Source: Mycolicibacterium peregrinum (GTDB taxonomy: Bacteria; Actinomycetota; Actinomycetes; Mycobacteriales; Mycobacteriaceae). From it: a stretch of DNA of 64,000 nucleotides. The stretch covers positions 1-64,000 of the forward strand of contig NZ_LQPP01000036.1 in NCBI RefSeq assembly GCF_002102345.1. The letters are read 5' to 3'. The notes beneath the pieces were generated by a model. It worked only from the letters and a program-made list of their open reading frames with translations. It was not told where the DNA came from and searched no databases. A program made the translations under genes and the position numbers. Shown here piece after piece: positions 19,885 to 28,124 of the stretch (position 1 is the first letter of the stretch; every line of letters starts with the position of its first letter).

Positions 19885-21474
19885 ATGAGCGGTACGACGA
19901 AACCTGATGGTGCACAGGAGAAGTCCGGTCTGCGCATACCAGCTTTCGCGCAACTGCAACGGCTCGGCAAGAGCCTCATGCTGCCCATCGCCGTGTTGCC
20001 CGCCGCGGGCATCCTGCTACGGCTCGGGCAGCCCGATCTGCTGGGCCGGATCGACTCCCCCGTCATCGGCCCGTTCTTCAAGGCGATGAGCGCGGCAGGT
20101 GACGCCCTGTTCACCAATCTGCCCCTGCTCTTCGCCGTCGGTGTCGCCATCGGGTTCGCCCGGAAGGCCGACGGCTCGACGGCGCTGGCCGCGGTGGTCG
20201 GATACCTGGTGATGGCCGCGGTCTTCAAGACCATGTCCCCCATCGTGCTGGCCGGCGAGGTGGACAAGGCCGGTGACCAGGCGCAGATCAACTACAGCGT
20301 GTTCGCCGGGATCGTGGTTGGTCTGGTGACGGCCTGGTTGTTCGACCGGTACCACACCATCCAATTGCCGTCCTATCTCGGCTTTTTCGGAGGGCGACGG
20401 TTCGTACCGATCGTGGTGTCCCTGGCCAGTTTGTTCATCGCCTTCCTGATGAGTTACTTCTATCCGATCTTCGATGCGGGGCTGACCGGCCTCGGCCGGT
20501 TCATCGGCGGGAGCGGCGCATTGGGCGCGTTCGTCTACGGATTCGCGAACCGCATGCTGATTCCCCTGGGTCTGCACCATATTCCGAACTCATACGTGTG
20601 GTTCCTCTACGGCGACTACCAGACTCCGGGCGGCACTGTGGTCACCGGCGAACTCACCCGGTTCGCTGCCGGCGACCCGACCGCGGGCGTTCTCACCTCC
20701 GGGTTCTACCCCGTCCTGATGTTCGGCCTCCCCGCGGCCGCGTTGGCGATGATCCTCGCCGCGAACAAGAAGCAACGCAAGGCCGCGGTCGGCATCCTGT
20801 CTGCGGCCGCCCTCACCGCATTCCTGACCGGAGTGACCGAACCGCTCGAGTTCGCGTTCATGTTCGTGGCGTTCCCGCTCTACGTGATCCATGCGGTCCT
20901 GACCGGACTGTCCCTGGCGATCGCTTACCTGCTCGACATCCACCTGGGCTTCTCGTTCTCGGCCGGGCTCCTCGACCTGATGCTCTACGGCGGTGCTCCG
21001 GCGGCGAAGAACATCTGGCTGCTCATCGCCATGGGAGCGGTATTCTCGGTCATCTATTTCGTGCTGTTCTACGTCGCGATCACGAAGTGGAACATGCGAA
21101 CACCGGGCCGTGAACCCGAGGCTGAATTCGAGGCCGAAGAACAGGCGAACCTCGGTGAGGGCACCGATTCCGCCGCTGCCGGCGATTCCACTACTGCGGT
21201 CGCCGCCGGCGGGACCGGCACCCTCGCCGCGCCCGCGCGGGCCGACACTCAGGCCGAGCAGATCATCTCAGCCTTCGGGGGCCGGGAGAACCTGGTCAAT
21301 GTCGATGCCTGTATCACCCGGCTCCGCATGGAGGTCGCCGACAAGAGCAAGGTCGACCAGGACCGGTTGAAGGCCCTCGGCGCTGCTGGCGTCATCGAGG
21401 TGGGCAACAGCGTTCAGGCGGTCTTCGGCACCAGCTCCGAGTCGCTGAAGAACGCCATCGTGGACAGTCTGTAA
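19885..21474 (+). CDS. nagE: PTS EIICB permease for N-acetylglucosamine (glucose family)
   Basis: The 529-residue membrane protein imports and phosphorylates the sugar. The EIIC part has about ten hydrophobic segments and the family signatures GLHHIPNSYVWFLYGDY and GVTEPLEFAF. After a linker rich in Glu and Ala (about 395-450) comes the EIIB domain with the phosphorylated cysteine near residue 476 in NVDACITRLR. The start ATG at 19885 follows AGGAGG at a suitable distance; the open frame extends upstream but over the divergent EIIA gene. Specificity for GlcNAc rather than glucose is inferred from nagA and nagB beside it. Confidence 0.9.
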   Translation: MSGTTKPDGAQEKSGLRIPAFAQLQRLGKSLMLPIAVLPAAGILLRLGQPDLLGRIDSPVIGPFFKAMSAAGDALFTNLPLLFAVGVAIGFARKADGSTALAAVVGYLVMAAVFKTMSPIVLAGEVDKAGDQAQINYSVFAGIVVGLVTAWLFDRYHTIQLPSYLGFFGGRRFVPIVVSLASLFIAFLMSYFYPIFDAGLTGLGRFIGGSGALGAFVYGFANRMLIPLGLHHIPNSYVWFLYGDYQTPGGTVVTGELTRFAAGDPTAGVLTSGFYPVLMFGLPAAALAMILAANKKQRKAAVGILSAAALTAFLTGVTEPLEFAFMFVAFPLYVIHAVLTGLSLAIAYLLDIHLGFSFSAGLLDLMLYGGAPAAKNIWLLIAMGAVFSVIYFVLFYVAITKWNMRTPGREPEAEFEAEEQANLGEGTDSAAAGDSTTAVAAGGTGTLAAPARADTQAEQIISAFGGRENLVNVDACITRLRMEVADKSKVDQDRLKALGAAGVIEVGNSVQAVFGTSSESLKNAIVDSL

Positions 21475-21498
21475 CCCTCAAGCTGGTCCTCGGGCACC

Positions 21499-21882
21499 TC
21501 ACACCGACAGCAGCCGGTGGAAGAAATCACGATAACGCGTCAGCGCCACACGGAGATCCTCGGTGGACGCCTCCTCGCCGCGAGACCACTGCGCCTCGAG
21601 CCGGGACCGGGTGTCGGCGAAGCTCGCGGTGAGCTCCTCGACGACTTCCGCCACAAGGTTGTCCGCTTTCTGCACACACTCTTTCGGATCATCGACGAAT
21701 GCCGCCTGAACATCATTCCAGCGCGAATGCAGTCCGGACCGATGCTCGTCGGCGAACAACAGCGTGTTGTCGTCTTCCACCTGCTCGGCCTGCGCAGTGC
21801 CTGAAGCTGCCGCAGGAGCGGGCCGCGCCATATCGGCGGCGCGGGTTTCGGGTGCATCGGTGCCCTCGTCGTGGATGGTCAT
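21499..21882 (-). CDS. Uncharacterised protein with FVDxP domain, 127 aa
   Basis: A soluble acidic protein. After about 40 variable residues it has a helical domain (about 42-127) with SRWNDVQAAFVDDP, ADNLVAEVVEEL and DLRVALTRYRDFFHRLL. The same pattern recurs in the neighbouring gene (residues about 80-178: GVTQAGFVDNP, ADRLVTEV, EALVHYRALFEQL), so the two are diverged copies of one domain. Its start overlaps the upstream gene's stop in ATGA (21882-21879). The function is unknown; conserved hypothetical proteins of this kind are common in mycobacteria. Confidence 0.75.
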   Translation of the reverse strand: MTIHDEGTDAPETRAADMARPAPAAASGTAQAEQVEDDNTLLFADEHRSGLHSRWNDVQAAFVDDPKECVQKADNLVAEVVEELTASFADTRSRLEAQWSRGEEASTEDLRVALTRYRDFFHRLLSV

Positions 21883-22562
21883 GCTCGCGCCTCCTTGGTC
21901 GAATCGGTGCCGGCTTCGTCGGCGCCGGCCTCGTGCCTGCCGGCATCACGCTGGGTCGAGGTGTCGTGTTCGACCGGCGTTTCATGTTGGACCGAGGCGT
22001 CCGTCCCGCGTTGCGTCCCGGGCGCAGCCCCGACCAACTGCTCGAAGAGAGCGCGATAGTGCACGAGGGCCTCACGTTGCGCCTCGGTACCGATCTCCCC
22101 CTGCTCTTGAGCGAGGTGCAGAATGTGCGCGGAGCGGTAGTGCTCGACCACCTTGGGATGGTCGACCGAGATGTCCGCCGCACGCTGCTCGAAATCGTCT
22201 ATCGGATAACCGCGTTCCCGCATCACCTCGGTCACGAGGCGATCTGCCTCGCCAACCGATTTGGATGGGTTGTCGACGAACCCGGCCTGGGTCACCCCCC
22301 ACGCCTCGACGTACCGGGTCCGGGATTCCGGCGACAACTCGTTGATCTTCAGCTTGTTGTGTTTGCGTTCGCGGGCAAGTAGTTCCCGCTCCGCTGCACG
22401 CTGGCCGCCCGCTTTTTCGACGGCGTGCTCATACTCCGGCCCGAACTGTTCCCTGAGCCGCTCACTGCGCTTCTGACGCATCATCGACGCGCCCACGACC
22501 ACCGCGAGCAGCACGATGATCACGACGACTGCGGCGATGACGATCCAACTCCATGTAGGCAT
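21879..22562 (-). CDS. Membrane-anchored protein with FVDxP domain, 227 aa
   Basis: The protein has one N-terminal membrane segment (about 5-26, WSWIVIAAVVVIIVLLAVVV), then a charged helical stretch, a domain shared with the downstream gene (about 80-178), and a His/Asp/Glu/Thr-rich disordered tail. The ATG at 22562 is preceded by AGGAGG seven bases away, which decides the start over a longer frame. The gene is followed with a 4-base overlap by its soluble relative, so the pair is probably made as an anchored and a free form of the same module. No known function. Confidence 0.75.
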   Translation of the reverse strand: MPTWSWIVIAAVVVIIVLLAVVVGASMMRQKRSERLREQFGPEYEHAVEKAGGQRAAERELLARERKHNKLKINELSPESRTRYVEAWGVTQAGFVDNPSKSVGEADRLVTEVMRERGYPIDDFEQRAADISVDHPKVVEHYRSAHILHLAQEQGEIGTEAQREALVHYRALFEQLVGAAPGTQRGTDASVQHETPVEHDTSTQRDAGRHEAGADEAGTDSTKEARA

Positions 22563-22636
22563 TTCCTGAACCTCCTGCGGCCAGGGATACCCGCCCACGG
22601 TCTACAGAAACGTCAATAGTGGGCTGTGCCCGTTAG

Positions 22637-23191
22637 TCAGCGGCAATACGACTTGGTGGCGTGGTCCAGCGCGCGCCGATACAACGGGTCGAAATTTCGC
22701 GCGGTGGCCACGCCGTCGACAGCGCTCGCCAGGTCTGCCCGGCACGCCGGAGAGTGCAAGGCCGGCCACTGGTCGGCGATCTCGTCGACCATCGTGTGGT
22801 TGAGCCCGTCGATCGTCGTCCTCGACGCGGCCAGGTCGGGTGCGGTCACCGGCGCGGTCGCCGGATCCAGTTTCCATTGCGAGAACAGGCCGTACTCCAC
22901 AGCGACGGTCGCATCGATCTGGTCCCGGAACACGTCACGGACGTAGGCCGGGTCGAGGTGACGGCTGACGGCCTCGGCGGTCGTGGCCTCGATGACCTGT
23001 TGTTCGCGTTTCGGGTCCTCGATCGGTCCACCGGTGCGGAACTTGTTGGCGGCCACCGGATCCGCCGTCTGCAGTCGCTGCGCGGCGGCATCGACGAGCG
23101 GCTGCAACGGGCTGGGCTCCTGCGCCCAGGCCGACGGCGCGCTGGACAGGACCATCAGCATCAGCGCTCCGGCCGCCGCGATTCGGAACAT
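22637..23191 (-). CDS. Secreted chorismate mutase (AroQ-gamma)
   Basis: The enzyme converts chorismate to prephenate, but in the exported compartment rather than the cytoplasm. The 184-residue protein has a signal peptide ending AWA (about 23) and an all-helical AroQ domain: AANKFRTGGPIEDPKREQQV, a pattern close to that of the secreted M. tuberculosis enzyme Rv1885c, SRHLDPAYVRDVFRDQI, and two cysteines (SPACRADL, SYCR) that form a disulfide in that enzyme. Its ATG shares one base with the stop of the upstream DUF2993 gene. Why mycobacteria export this enzyme is not settled. Confidence 0.9.
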   Translation of the reverse strand: MFRIAAAGALMLMVLSSAPSAWAQEPSPLQPLVDAAAQRLQTADPVAANKFRTGGPIEDPKREQQVIEATTAEAVSRHLDPAYVRDVFRDQIDATVAVEYGLFSQWKLDPATAPVTAPDLAASRTTIDGLNHTMVDEIADQWPALHSPACRADLASAVDGVATARNFDPLYRRALDHATKSYCR

Positions 23192-24225
23192 CAGAGCTTG
23201 GCGAAGCAGGCGTCGTCAGAACCGTCGTTGGGAATGGACGCGTTCTGGCTGGAGAACTTGCCGACCGCTCCCGTGTCGGTCACCGAGACGCTGTCGGCGT
23301 GGATTCCCAGCGGGTAGGCGTCGTTGAGCTTCGTCATCAGGGCGTCGAGAGCCGTCTGCACGGTCTCCTTCTCGAACGGGCCACTGACATCGGTGATCTG
23401 CAGGTCCAGGTTTCCGTTGTTCACCACGGGCTTGGCGGTCACCTTGGTGTCCCCCACTGCCTCCATGGTGATGGTGCCCGCAGCGGGGTCCGTGCTCACA
23501 TCGGTGACCAAAGAGCCGACGCCTGGCAGGTTCTCGGCCACCGTGTCCTTGATCCCGGCCGCGGTCCAGGTCAAGGTGGCGTTCAACGATCCGATGGTGC
23601 CCTTGGAGTCCGAGGTGCCCTGCAACCTGATGTCGGACAGCGCCACATCCGCGGTCATCCCCTTGGCGGCCTGCACCTGTTTGCCGCCGGTCTCCACCGA
23701 GATGTTGGTGTAGTGCCCGGTGATGTGCTGCCACAGGAACGGCGGGTTCACCCCGAAGGAAACCGAGGCGTTGTCCTCCACCACACATTCGGCGACCGAG
23801 ACGAGCAGGGAGCTCGCCTTGTGGCGGGCGAACAGTTCGCCGCCGGTCAGCCCGATCACCACCAGTGACACCGCGATGACGACGATGAGGATGATCGCCT
23901 GCGGACTACGCCATTGCGACGAGCGTTTCGCCGGTTGTGGGTCCTCCGGTGCAGCAGGCGGCTTGGTCGGCGGTGGTCCCGCCGGCCGGGCCGCCGCCGG
24001 GGGACGGGGCTTCGTGATCTTCTCGGTCGCGACCTCGGCGGGCCGCGGGCGCGCCCGGATCTGCTCGGTTGTGGCTTCGGGCGGTTGCGGACGGGCCCGG
24101 ATCTGCTCCGTCGGCGCCTCGGGCCGGCCAGGACGGGGCAGCCGCCGGGTGGCCGGGTCGGGCGGCGGCACAGGGCCCCGGCCTCGCCGGCCGGGTTCGC
24201 CGGGGCGTTGCGGCGGTGTCGGCAT
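23191..24225 (-). CDS. DUF2993 membrane-anchored protein with Pro-rich N-terminus
   Basis: The protein begins with about 100 residues rich in Pro, Arg and Ala that contain a near-tandem repeat (EAPTEQIRARPQPP, EATTEQIRARPRPA, EVATEKITKPRPP). One membrane segment follows (IILIVVIAVSLVVIGLTG), then a DUF2993 domain outside the membrane (about 135-345). DUF2993 proteins include LmeA, a cell-envelope protein affecting lipomannan chain length; whether this one has that role is unknown. GTG and ATG are adjacent possible starts (24228, 24225). The gene precedes the secreted chorismate mutase with a one-base overlap, suggesting a shared envelope operon. Confidence 0.78.
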   Translation of the reverse strand: MPTPPQRPGEPGRRGRGPVPPPDPATRRLPRPGRPEAPTEQIRARPQPPEATTEQIRARPRPAEVATEKITKPRPPAAARPAGPPPTKPPAAPEDPQPAKRSSQWRSPQAIILIVVIAVSLVVIGLTGGELFARHKASSLLVSVAECVVEDNASVSFGVNPPFLWQHITGHYTNISVETGGKQVQAAKGMTADVALSDIRLQGTSDSKGTIGSLNATLTWTAAGIKDTVAENLPGVGSLVTDVSTDPAAGTITMEAVGDTKVTAKPVVNNGNLDLQITDVSGPFEKETVQTALDALMTKLNDAYPLGIHADSVSVTDTGAVGKFSSQNASIPNDGSDDACFAKL

Positions 24226-24287
24226 CACCGCAATTCTGCCTCATCACCTACTGCGTCATACGTGTGGCACGCCTGTGGGTTCGCTCC

Positions 24288-25454
24288 TCATTCCTGGTTC
24301 GCTGCCACCCCGGGCGCCACTGCGTCGGGCTCTTGTTGCAGGTCAGCTGGATTTGCAGTGGCCGCTGCCGCGATCGACAGGGCCGCGGTAACCAGGCAGG
24401 CCACTGTGTACCAGAGGCTCCCGGTGGGGTCACCGGCGGCGGTGAGACCGTCGACGGCGCCGAAGTAGGCCGGCAGGGCGGTCAGCCAGAGGACGGTCAT
24501 GACGGCCAGGTACACCGCTGCGTAGCGCAGGATGAGCGGGTTGGAGTAACGCACAGTCGAAGGATCACGGTCCTTGCGCAGGCTTGACCATTGACCGAAC
24601 AGCACCGGGATCGCCACCAGGACCAGCACGACGAGTTCCGCGGCGTAGATGAAGCCACCGACTGTGGTGCTCCCCGAGATCGACGTGCCCACGGTGGCAG
24701 GCAGGGGCAGCACGGCGGTTCCGATCGAAGCCAGAACGCCGACGACGATGGTGCGGCCCAGGATCTGCAGCCCGGTGAAGGTCTTGCCTTCCTGGACGTG
24801 CCGGCCGACGAACAGCTGCACACAGAACGCCAGCGACATCGGCCACAGCGCAGCGAACACCACGACGCTGGGCAGCGGTACCGAATCGAAGAACGGCTGG
24901 TTCATCGGATGGTCCAGCGTCCACTCCCACCACCGGAGCTGCGGCCCGATGTGGTCGAAGATCTCGTAGAACGCGTGGTGGACGAATCCGACGCAGATCG
25001 CACCGATGAGGACGCCGCGGCGGCGGAACACCCCGAGAATCCGGACGATCTCGTAGGCGACCGTCGCCATCATCGGGTAGATCGCGACGATGTAGAGCGG
25101 CAGCCGGCCCCACAGGAAGTCGACGGTGAACACGTTGTGCGCGAACATCGTGTCGACGTGCTCGGCGATCCCGAAGGCGCCGGGGAAATACAGCGGCGGC
25201 TCGATGATCAGCAGATAGGCGATGGCGCCGAACCACAGCACCAGGTTGGTCGGATCGTTGTGCCGGCGCAGCCGCACGATCGCGTACACCAGGGCCAGCA
25301 CCGCCCCGACGATCACGGTGAGCTCGAGCACCGGCAGAGTCCAGTTCTCCAGCCCGAACGGGTTGCGGAACTCGACCAGACCGCCCGCGGTGTCGCATGA
25401 AAAGCCCAGGCGCTGCGCCAAACCCGAGAAGGTCGGAGTACACAGATCAGACAT
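24288..25454 (-). CDS. Polytopic membrane protein paired with PF10118 protein
   Basis: I do not recognise a named family. The 388-residue protein has about ten hydrophobic segments. A short N-terminus with two cysteines (LCTPTFSGL, FSCDTAGGL) precedes the first. Conspicuous polar residues in or between segments are LIIEPPLYFPGAFG, FVHHAFYEIFDHIGPQLRWW and DHPMNQPF, which could bind metal or lipid. Its ATG (25454) lies inside the end of the upstream PF10118 gene (8-base overlap), so the two are coupled. The pair is divergent from a TetR gene across a palindrome. A role in lipid or alkane-like substrate handling is only a guess. Confidence 0.7.
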   Translation of the reverse strand: MSDLCTPTFSGLAQRLGFSCDTAGGLVEFRNPFGLENWTLPVLELTVIVGAVLALVYAIVRLRRHNDPTNLVLWFGAIAYLLIIEPPLYFPGAFGIAEHVDTMFAHNVFTVDFLWGRLPLYIVAIYPMMATVAYEIVRILGVFRRRGVLIGAICVGFVHHAFYEIFDHIGPQLRWWEWTLDHPMNQPFFDSVPLPSVVVFAALWPMSLAFCVQLFVGRHVQEGKTFTGLQILGRTIVVGVLASIGTAVLPLPATVGTSISGSTTVGGFIYAAELVVLVLVAIPVLFGQWSSLRKDRDPSTVRYSNPLILRYAAVYLAVMTVLWLTALPAYFGAVDGLTAAGDPTGSLWYTVACLVTAALSIAAAATANPADLQQEPDAVAPGVAANQE

Positions 25455-26397
25455 CGGCGGTGCTCGCTTTCTGCGCCGTGGCGTCACCTGCGGTGTACCA
25501 CTGGGTGACCTCGTAGCCGTCCTCGTAGCGCTTGAACCACTCGTCGGCCAGTGCCGGCAGTTTCTCGTGGGCCGGATTGTGGCCCGGGACCTGGCTGCGC
25601 ACGACACCGGTCAGGGCTGTCAGCATCTCGCGCACCGGCAGATGCGCGAACGCGTTCGCGACCGGTCCGTCATACGGGGTCTTGGTGAACGGGAGCTTTT
25701 GCAGCAGAGCCTTTTTCCGCGCCTGCATACCGAACATCGACACCGCGTCGATCTGGCGCTCTTCCAGCGGAACGTGCTTGTTGAAGCCTTCGGTGGCGAT
25801 CTTGAGTACCGCCCACACGTGCTTGAAGATCGACGGCGCGACCCGCATCCGGTACCACGGATCGTCGGCCACCGCGTCGTAGATGATCAGCGCCGAGCTG
25901 CGGTGCTCGACCTCTTCGACGAAGTGCCACAGGAACAGTGAGGCCACTCGGTCGTCCCCCGGAGCGAACAGCGTGTCGTCATGGTCGAGCATCAGCTTGA
26001 ACACCGGGGTGAACGTCGCCTCCAGGTCGGCGGTGTAGGCCAGCCGGTACTTCAGCGGCGTCTCGGCAGTCAGGTCGTCGAATGCCTTGACCACCTCGTC
26101 GAGAGTTTCCTTGAGACCCGGGTAGGTCTTGATCAGGCCCTTGGCGTGCTGGCGATGGGCCATCGCGTGCTGGCCTTCCTGCCGCACGAAGGCCTGGGCC
26201 TCCTCGGCCACCTCCGGGTCGGCGATGAAGGGCATGGCCTCGGTGATCATGTGGCCGATCATCTTCTCGAAAGCAATGGCCAGGAACGACACCGCGTTGG
26301 CCATCGACGAGAACGCCGGGTTCGCCTCGTTCCACAGGAACGGGACGCGGTGGTCCGCGAACGCGAACCTCATCTTCCGCACGATCAGATCCGTCAT
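25447..26397 (-). CDS. PF10118-type predicted metal-dependent hydrolase
   Basis: The 316-residue protein matches the metal-dependent hydrolase-like family PF10118. It is mostly helical, with a carboxylate/histidine pattern like a diiron site: RQEGQHAMAHRQHAKG, FVEEVEHRSSALIIYD, plus FEKMIGHMITE and ADLEATFTPVF. Motifs of the type ExxH in two helices suggest a ferritin-like diiron fold, although the family's reaction is not known. The ATG at 26397 is chosen because GAGGTGG lies just upstream; a GTG at 26406 is the alternative. It is the first gene of the unit controlled by the palindrome at 26424. Confidence 0.78.
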   Translation of the reverse strand: MTDLIVRKMRFAFADHRVPFLWNEANPAFSSMANAVSFLAIAFEKMIGHMITEAMPFIADPEVAEEAQAFVRQEGQHAMAHRQHAKGLIKTYPGLKETLDEVVKAFDDLTAETPLKYRLAYTADLEATFTPVFKLMLDHDDTLFAPGDDRVASLFLWHFVEEVEHRSSALIIYDAVADDPWYRMRVAPSIFKHVWAVLKIATEGFNKHVPLEERQIDAVSMFGMQARKKALLQKLPFTKTPYDGPVANAFAHLPVREMLTALTGVVRSQVPGHNPAHEKLPALADEWFKRYEDGYEVTQWYTAGDATAQKASTADV

Positions 26398-26423
26398 CGG
26401 TGCCACCTCAGCTCATCCAAAGC

Positions 26424-26455
26424 AATCATACAAACAACGCGCTCTTTGTATGATT
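26424..26455. promoter_or_regulatory. Perfect inverted repeat, probable TetR operator
   Basis: AATCATACAAA (26424-26434) and its exact reverse complement TTTGTATGATT (26445-26455) flank a 10-base spacer. The site is AT-rich against G+C-rich surroundings and lies between the PF10118 gene and the divergent TetR gene, 27 and 75 bases from their starts. It is the obvious binding site for the adjacent TetR protein, giving autoregulation and control of the membrane-protein pair. Confidence 0.75.
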
Positions 26456-26530
26456 ACTACACGCGGCTGCGGCCCGTCAACGGCGGGTGGCGATATCCTG
26501 CAGGAATGTTGCTGGCCAGGAATCCGGACC

Positions 26531-27148
26531 GTGGCGCGTAGGCGCGGGTGGGACGGGCGACCGCCCGGCAGCGACGAGGAAGCCTCCGAACGCATCGTGG
26601 CCGCCGCTGTGCAGCTGATCGCCGAGACGGGGACCGGGATCAGCATCGCCGACGTCGCGGCATCGCTCGGCGTCATCCGCCAGACCGTGTACCGCTACTT
26701 CCCCACCGCTGAAGCACTGATGCACGCGGCCGCGATCGCCTCGGTGGAGGGCTTTCTCGACCGGCTCGCCGAAAGCGTGCGAGGGATCACCGATCCCGCC
26801 GAGGCGATGACCGAGGGCGTCATGTTCACCCTCGAGGAAGTCACCCGGATACCGCACCTGCGGATCATGCTGTCCGGACCGCAGGCGGCCGCGAGTTCGG
26901 TCAACGTCGCCTCCGGCGAAGGTCAGGCCTTCGGCATGCGGATGATCACCCGATTCGACGTCGACTGGGAGAAGTACGGATACGACGAATCCGCGCTGCG
27001 TGAGCTCGTGGAATTCACCCTGCGCACGATGTTGTCGTTCTTCATCGCGCCCAACGAACCCGGCCGCAGCCGAGAAGAACTGCGGCGCTTCCTCAGACGC
27101 TGGCTGGGCGGGGCAATTCTGGCTCAGCCGGCCGATGGCGCGCAATGA
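26531..27148 (+). CDS. TetR-family regulator
   Basis: The 205-residue protein starts at GTG (MARRRGWDGRPPGSDEE) and has a TetR helix-turn-helix at about 18-65: ERIVAAAVQLIAETG, SIADVAASLGVIRQTVYRYF. The rest is a helical ligand-binding region. It is divergent from the PF10118/membrane-protein pair and the perfect repeat at 26424-26455 lies between them, so it is probably their repressor and its own. Its 3' end overlaps the end of the convergent epoxide-hydrolase-like gene by 56 bases. The ligand is unknown. Confidence 0.88.
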   Translation: MARRRGWDGRPPGSDEEASERIVAAAVQLIAETGTGISIADVAASLGVIRQTVYRYFPTAEALMHAAAIASVEGFLDRLAESVRGITDPAEAMTEGVMFTLEEVTRIPHLRIMLSGPQAAASSVNVASGEGQAFGMRMITRFDVDWEKYGYDESALRELVEFTLRTMLSFFIAPNEPGRSREELRRFLRRWLGGAILAQPADGAQ

Positions 27149-28106
27149 CATCGCCGAACACCGCCGGGATCAGCCGGTTGAAGATATCGGCGCGCTCCCA
27201 CTGCAGGAAGTGACCGGCACCCGGAACCACCAGCGGCCCAATGCGATTGAGAAACGCGCGCTCGGTGCGGGGCACGAAATCCTCGCCGACCACGTGATCC
27301 TCGGGACCGTACAGCACCAGGGTGGGAACCTCGACCGCAGCCATCAGCGGGATCTCGGCCATGGCGCGGCCATAGGCGAGTTGATACGACGCCCACCCCG
27401 CCCGTAGCCGCGCCTCGTCGGCAAACGGCTCGGTCATGAAGTCCACGTCGGACTGGGTGAACGCGTAGGCCGAGCCCCACAGCCGGTTGGTGTACATCGC
27501 CGCCACCCACTGCCTGCGTGCTTCCGGAGTGGGCAGCATCGCACCCAGTTCGTCGGGGAAGGCACCCTGCATCCAGCGGTAGTCCCCGGTGGGATCGGCC
27601 GCGCCGCCCACCGATGACGGATGTTGGGTGCCGATTCCCGAGTAGTCGACCCCCATGGGCGGCACGGTGTTGAAAACACAGAAGCGCGTGACGAATCCCG
27701 GATACCGGTGGATCAGGTCGGTGCTGACGACGGCACCGACATCGCTGGCCGCGACCAGACAGGACTCGTGACCCAGATGTTCGTGGACCAACGCATACAG
27801 GTCACGCGAGTACGTGACGATGTCGTGCCGATCGTCGGGCGGGATCGCACTGTCGCCCATGCCGCGCAGGTCCGGGACGATGACCTCGAAGCCGGCCGCG
27901 GCCAGGGCCTCGATGTTGCGCCACCAGATTCGCTTGGTCTCGGGATACCCGTGCACCAGCAGAAGGGGCACACCGCCGATGCCCTCGCGGACATACGCCA
28001 GCGAAACCCCTTCCGCGACAGCGGCAGTGTGGATCGTGAACGCGTCAGCGGCCGGCGCCGGAGGCTGGGCCGGACGCTGACGCGGGTCGTAACGGAAATC
28101 CACCAT
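27093..28106 (-). CDS. Alpha/beta hydrolase, epoxide-hydrolase-like
   Basis: The 337-residue enzyme has the alpha/beta-hydrolase fold. The oxyanion motif HGYPE is at 52-56. The nucleophile elbow reads AASDVGA with Asp122 in place of serine, the hallmark of epoxide hydrolases and dehalogenases. An acidic residue in YGPEDHV and a catalytic His in GAGHFLQWE complete the triad. Epoxide hydrolysis of a lipophilic substrate is therefore likelier than ester hydrolysis. Its tail overlaps the tetR gene, and 18 bases separate its start from the upstream amidohydrolase gene on the same strand, so the two may be cotranscribed. Confidence 0.85.
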   Translation of the reverse strand: MVDFRYDPRQRPAQPPAPAADAFTIHTAAVAEGVSLAYVREGIGGVPLLLVHGYPETKRIWWRNIEALAAAGFEVIVPDLRGMGDSAIPPDDRHDIVTYSRDLYALVHEHLGHESCLVAASDVGAVVSTDLIHRYPGFVTRFCVFNTVPPMGVDYSGIGTQHPSSVGGAADPTGDYRWMQGAFPDELGAMLPTPEARRQWVAAMYTNRLWGSAYAFTQSDVDFMTEPFADEARLRAGWASYQLAYGRAMAEIPLMAAVEVPTLVLYGPEDHVVGEDFVPRTERAFLNRIGPLVVPGAGHFLQWERADIFNRLIPAVFGDVIARHRPAEPELPRPASV

Positions 28107-28124
28107 GGCGAAAGACCCTACTGA

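Noticed and set aside
23980..24150. Short tandem repeats as a possible CRISPR or VNTR
   Set aside because: The repetition comes from coding repeats (TEQIRARP type) in the Pro-rich part of the DUF2993 protein; there are no spacers.
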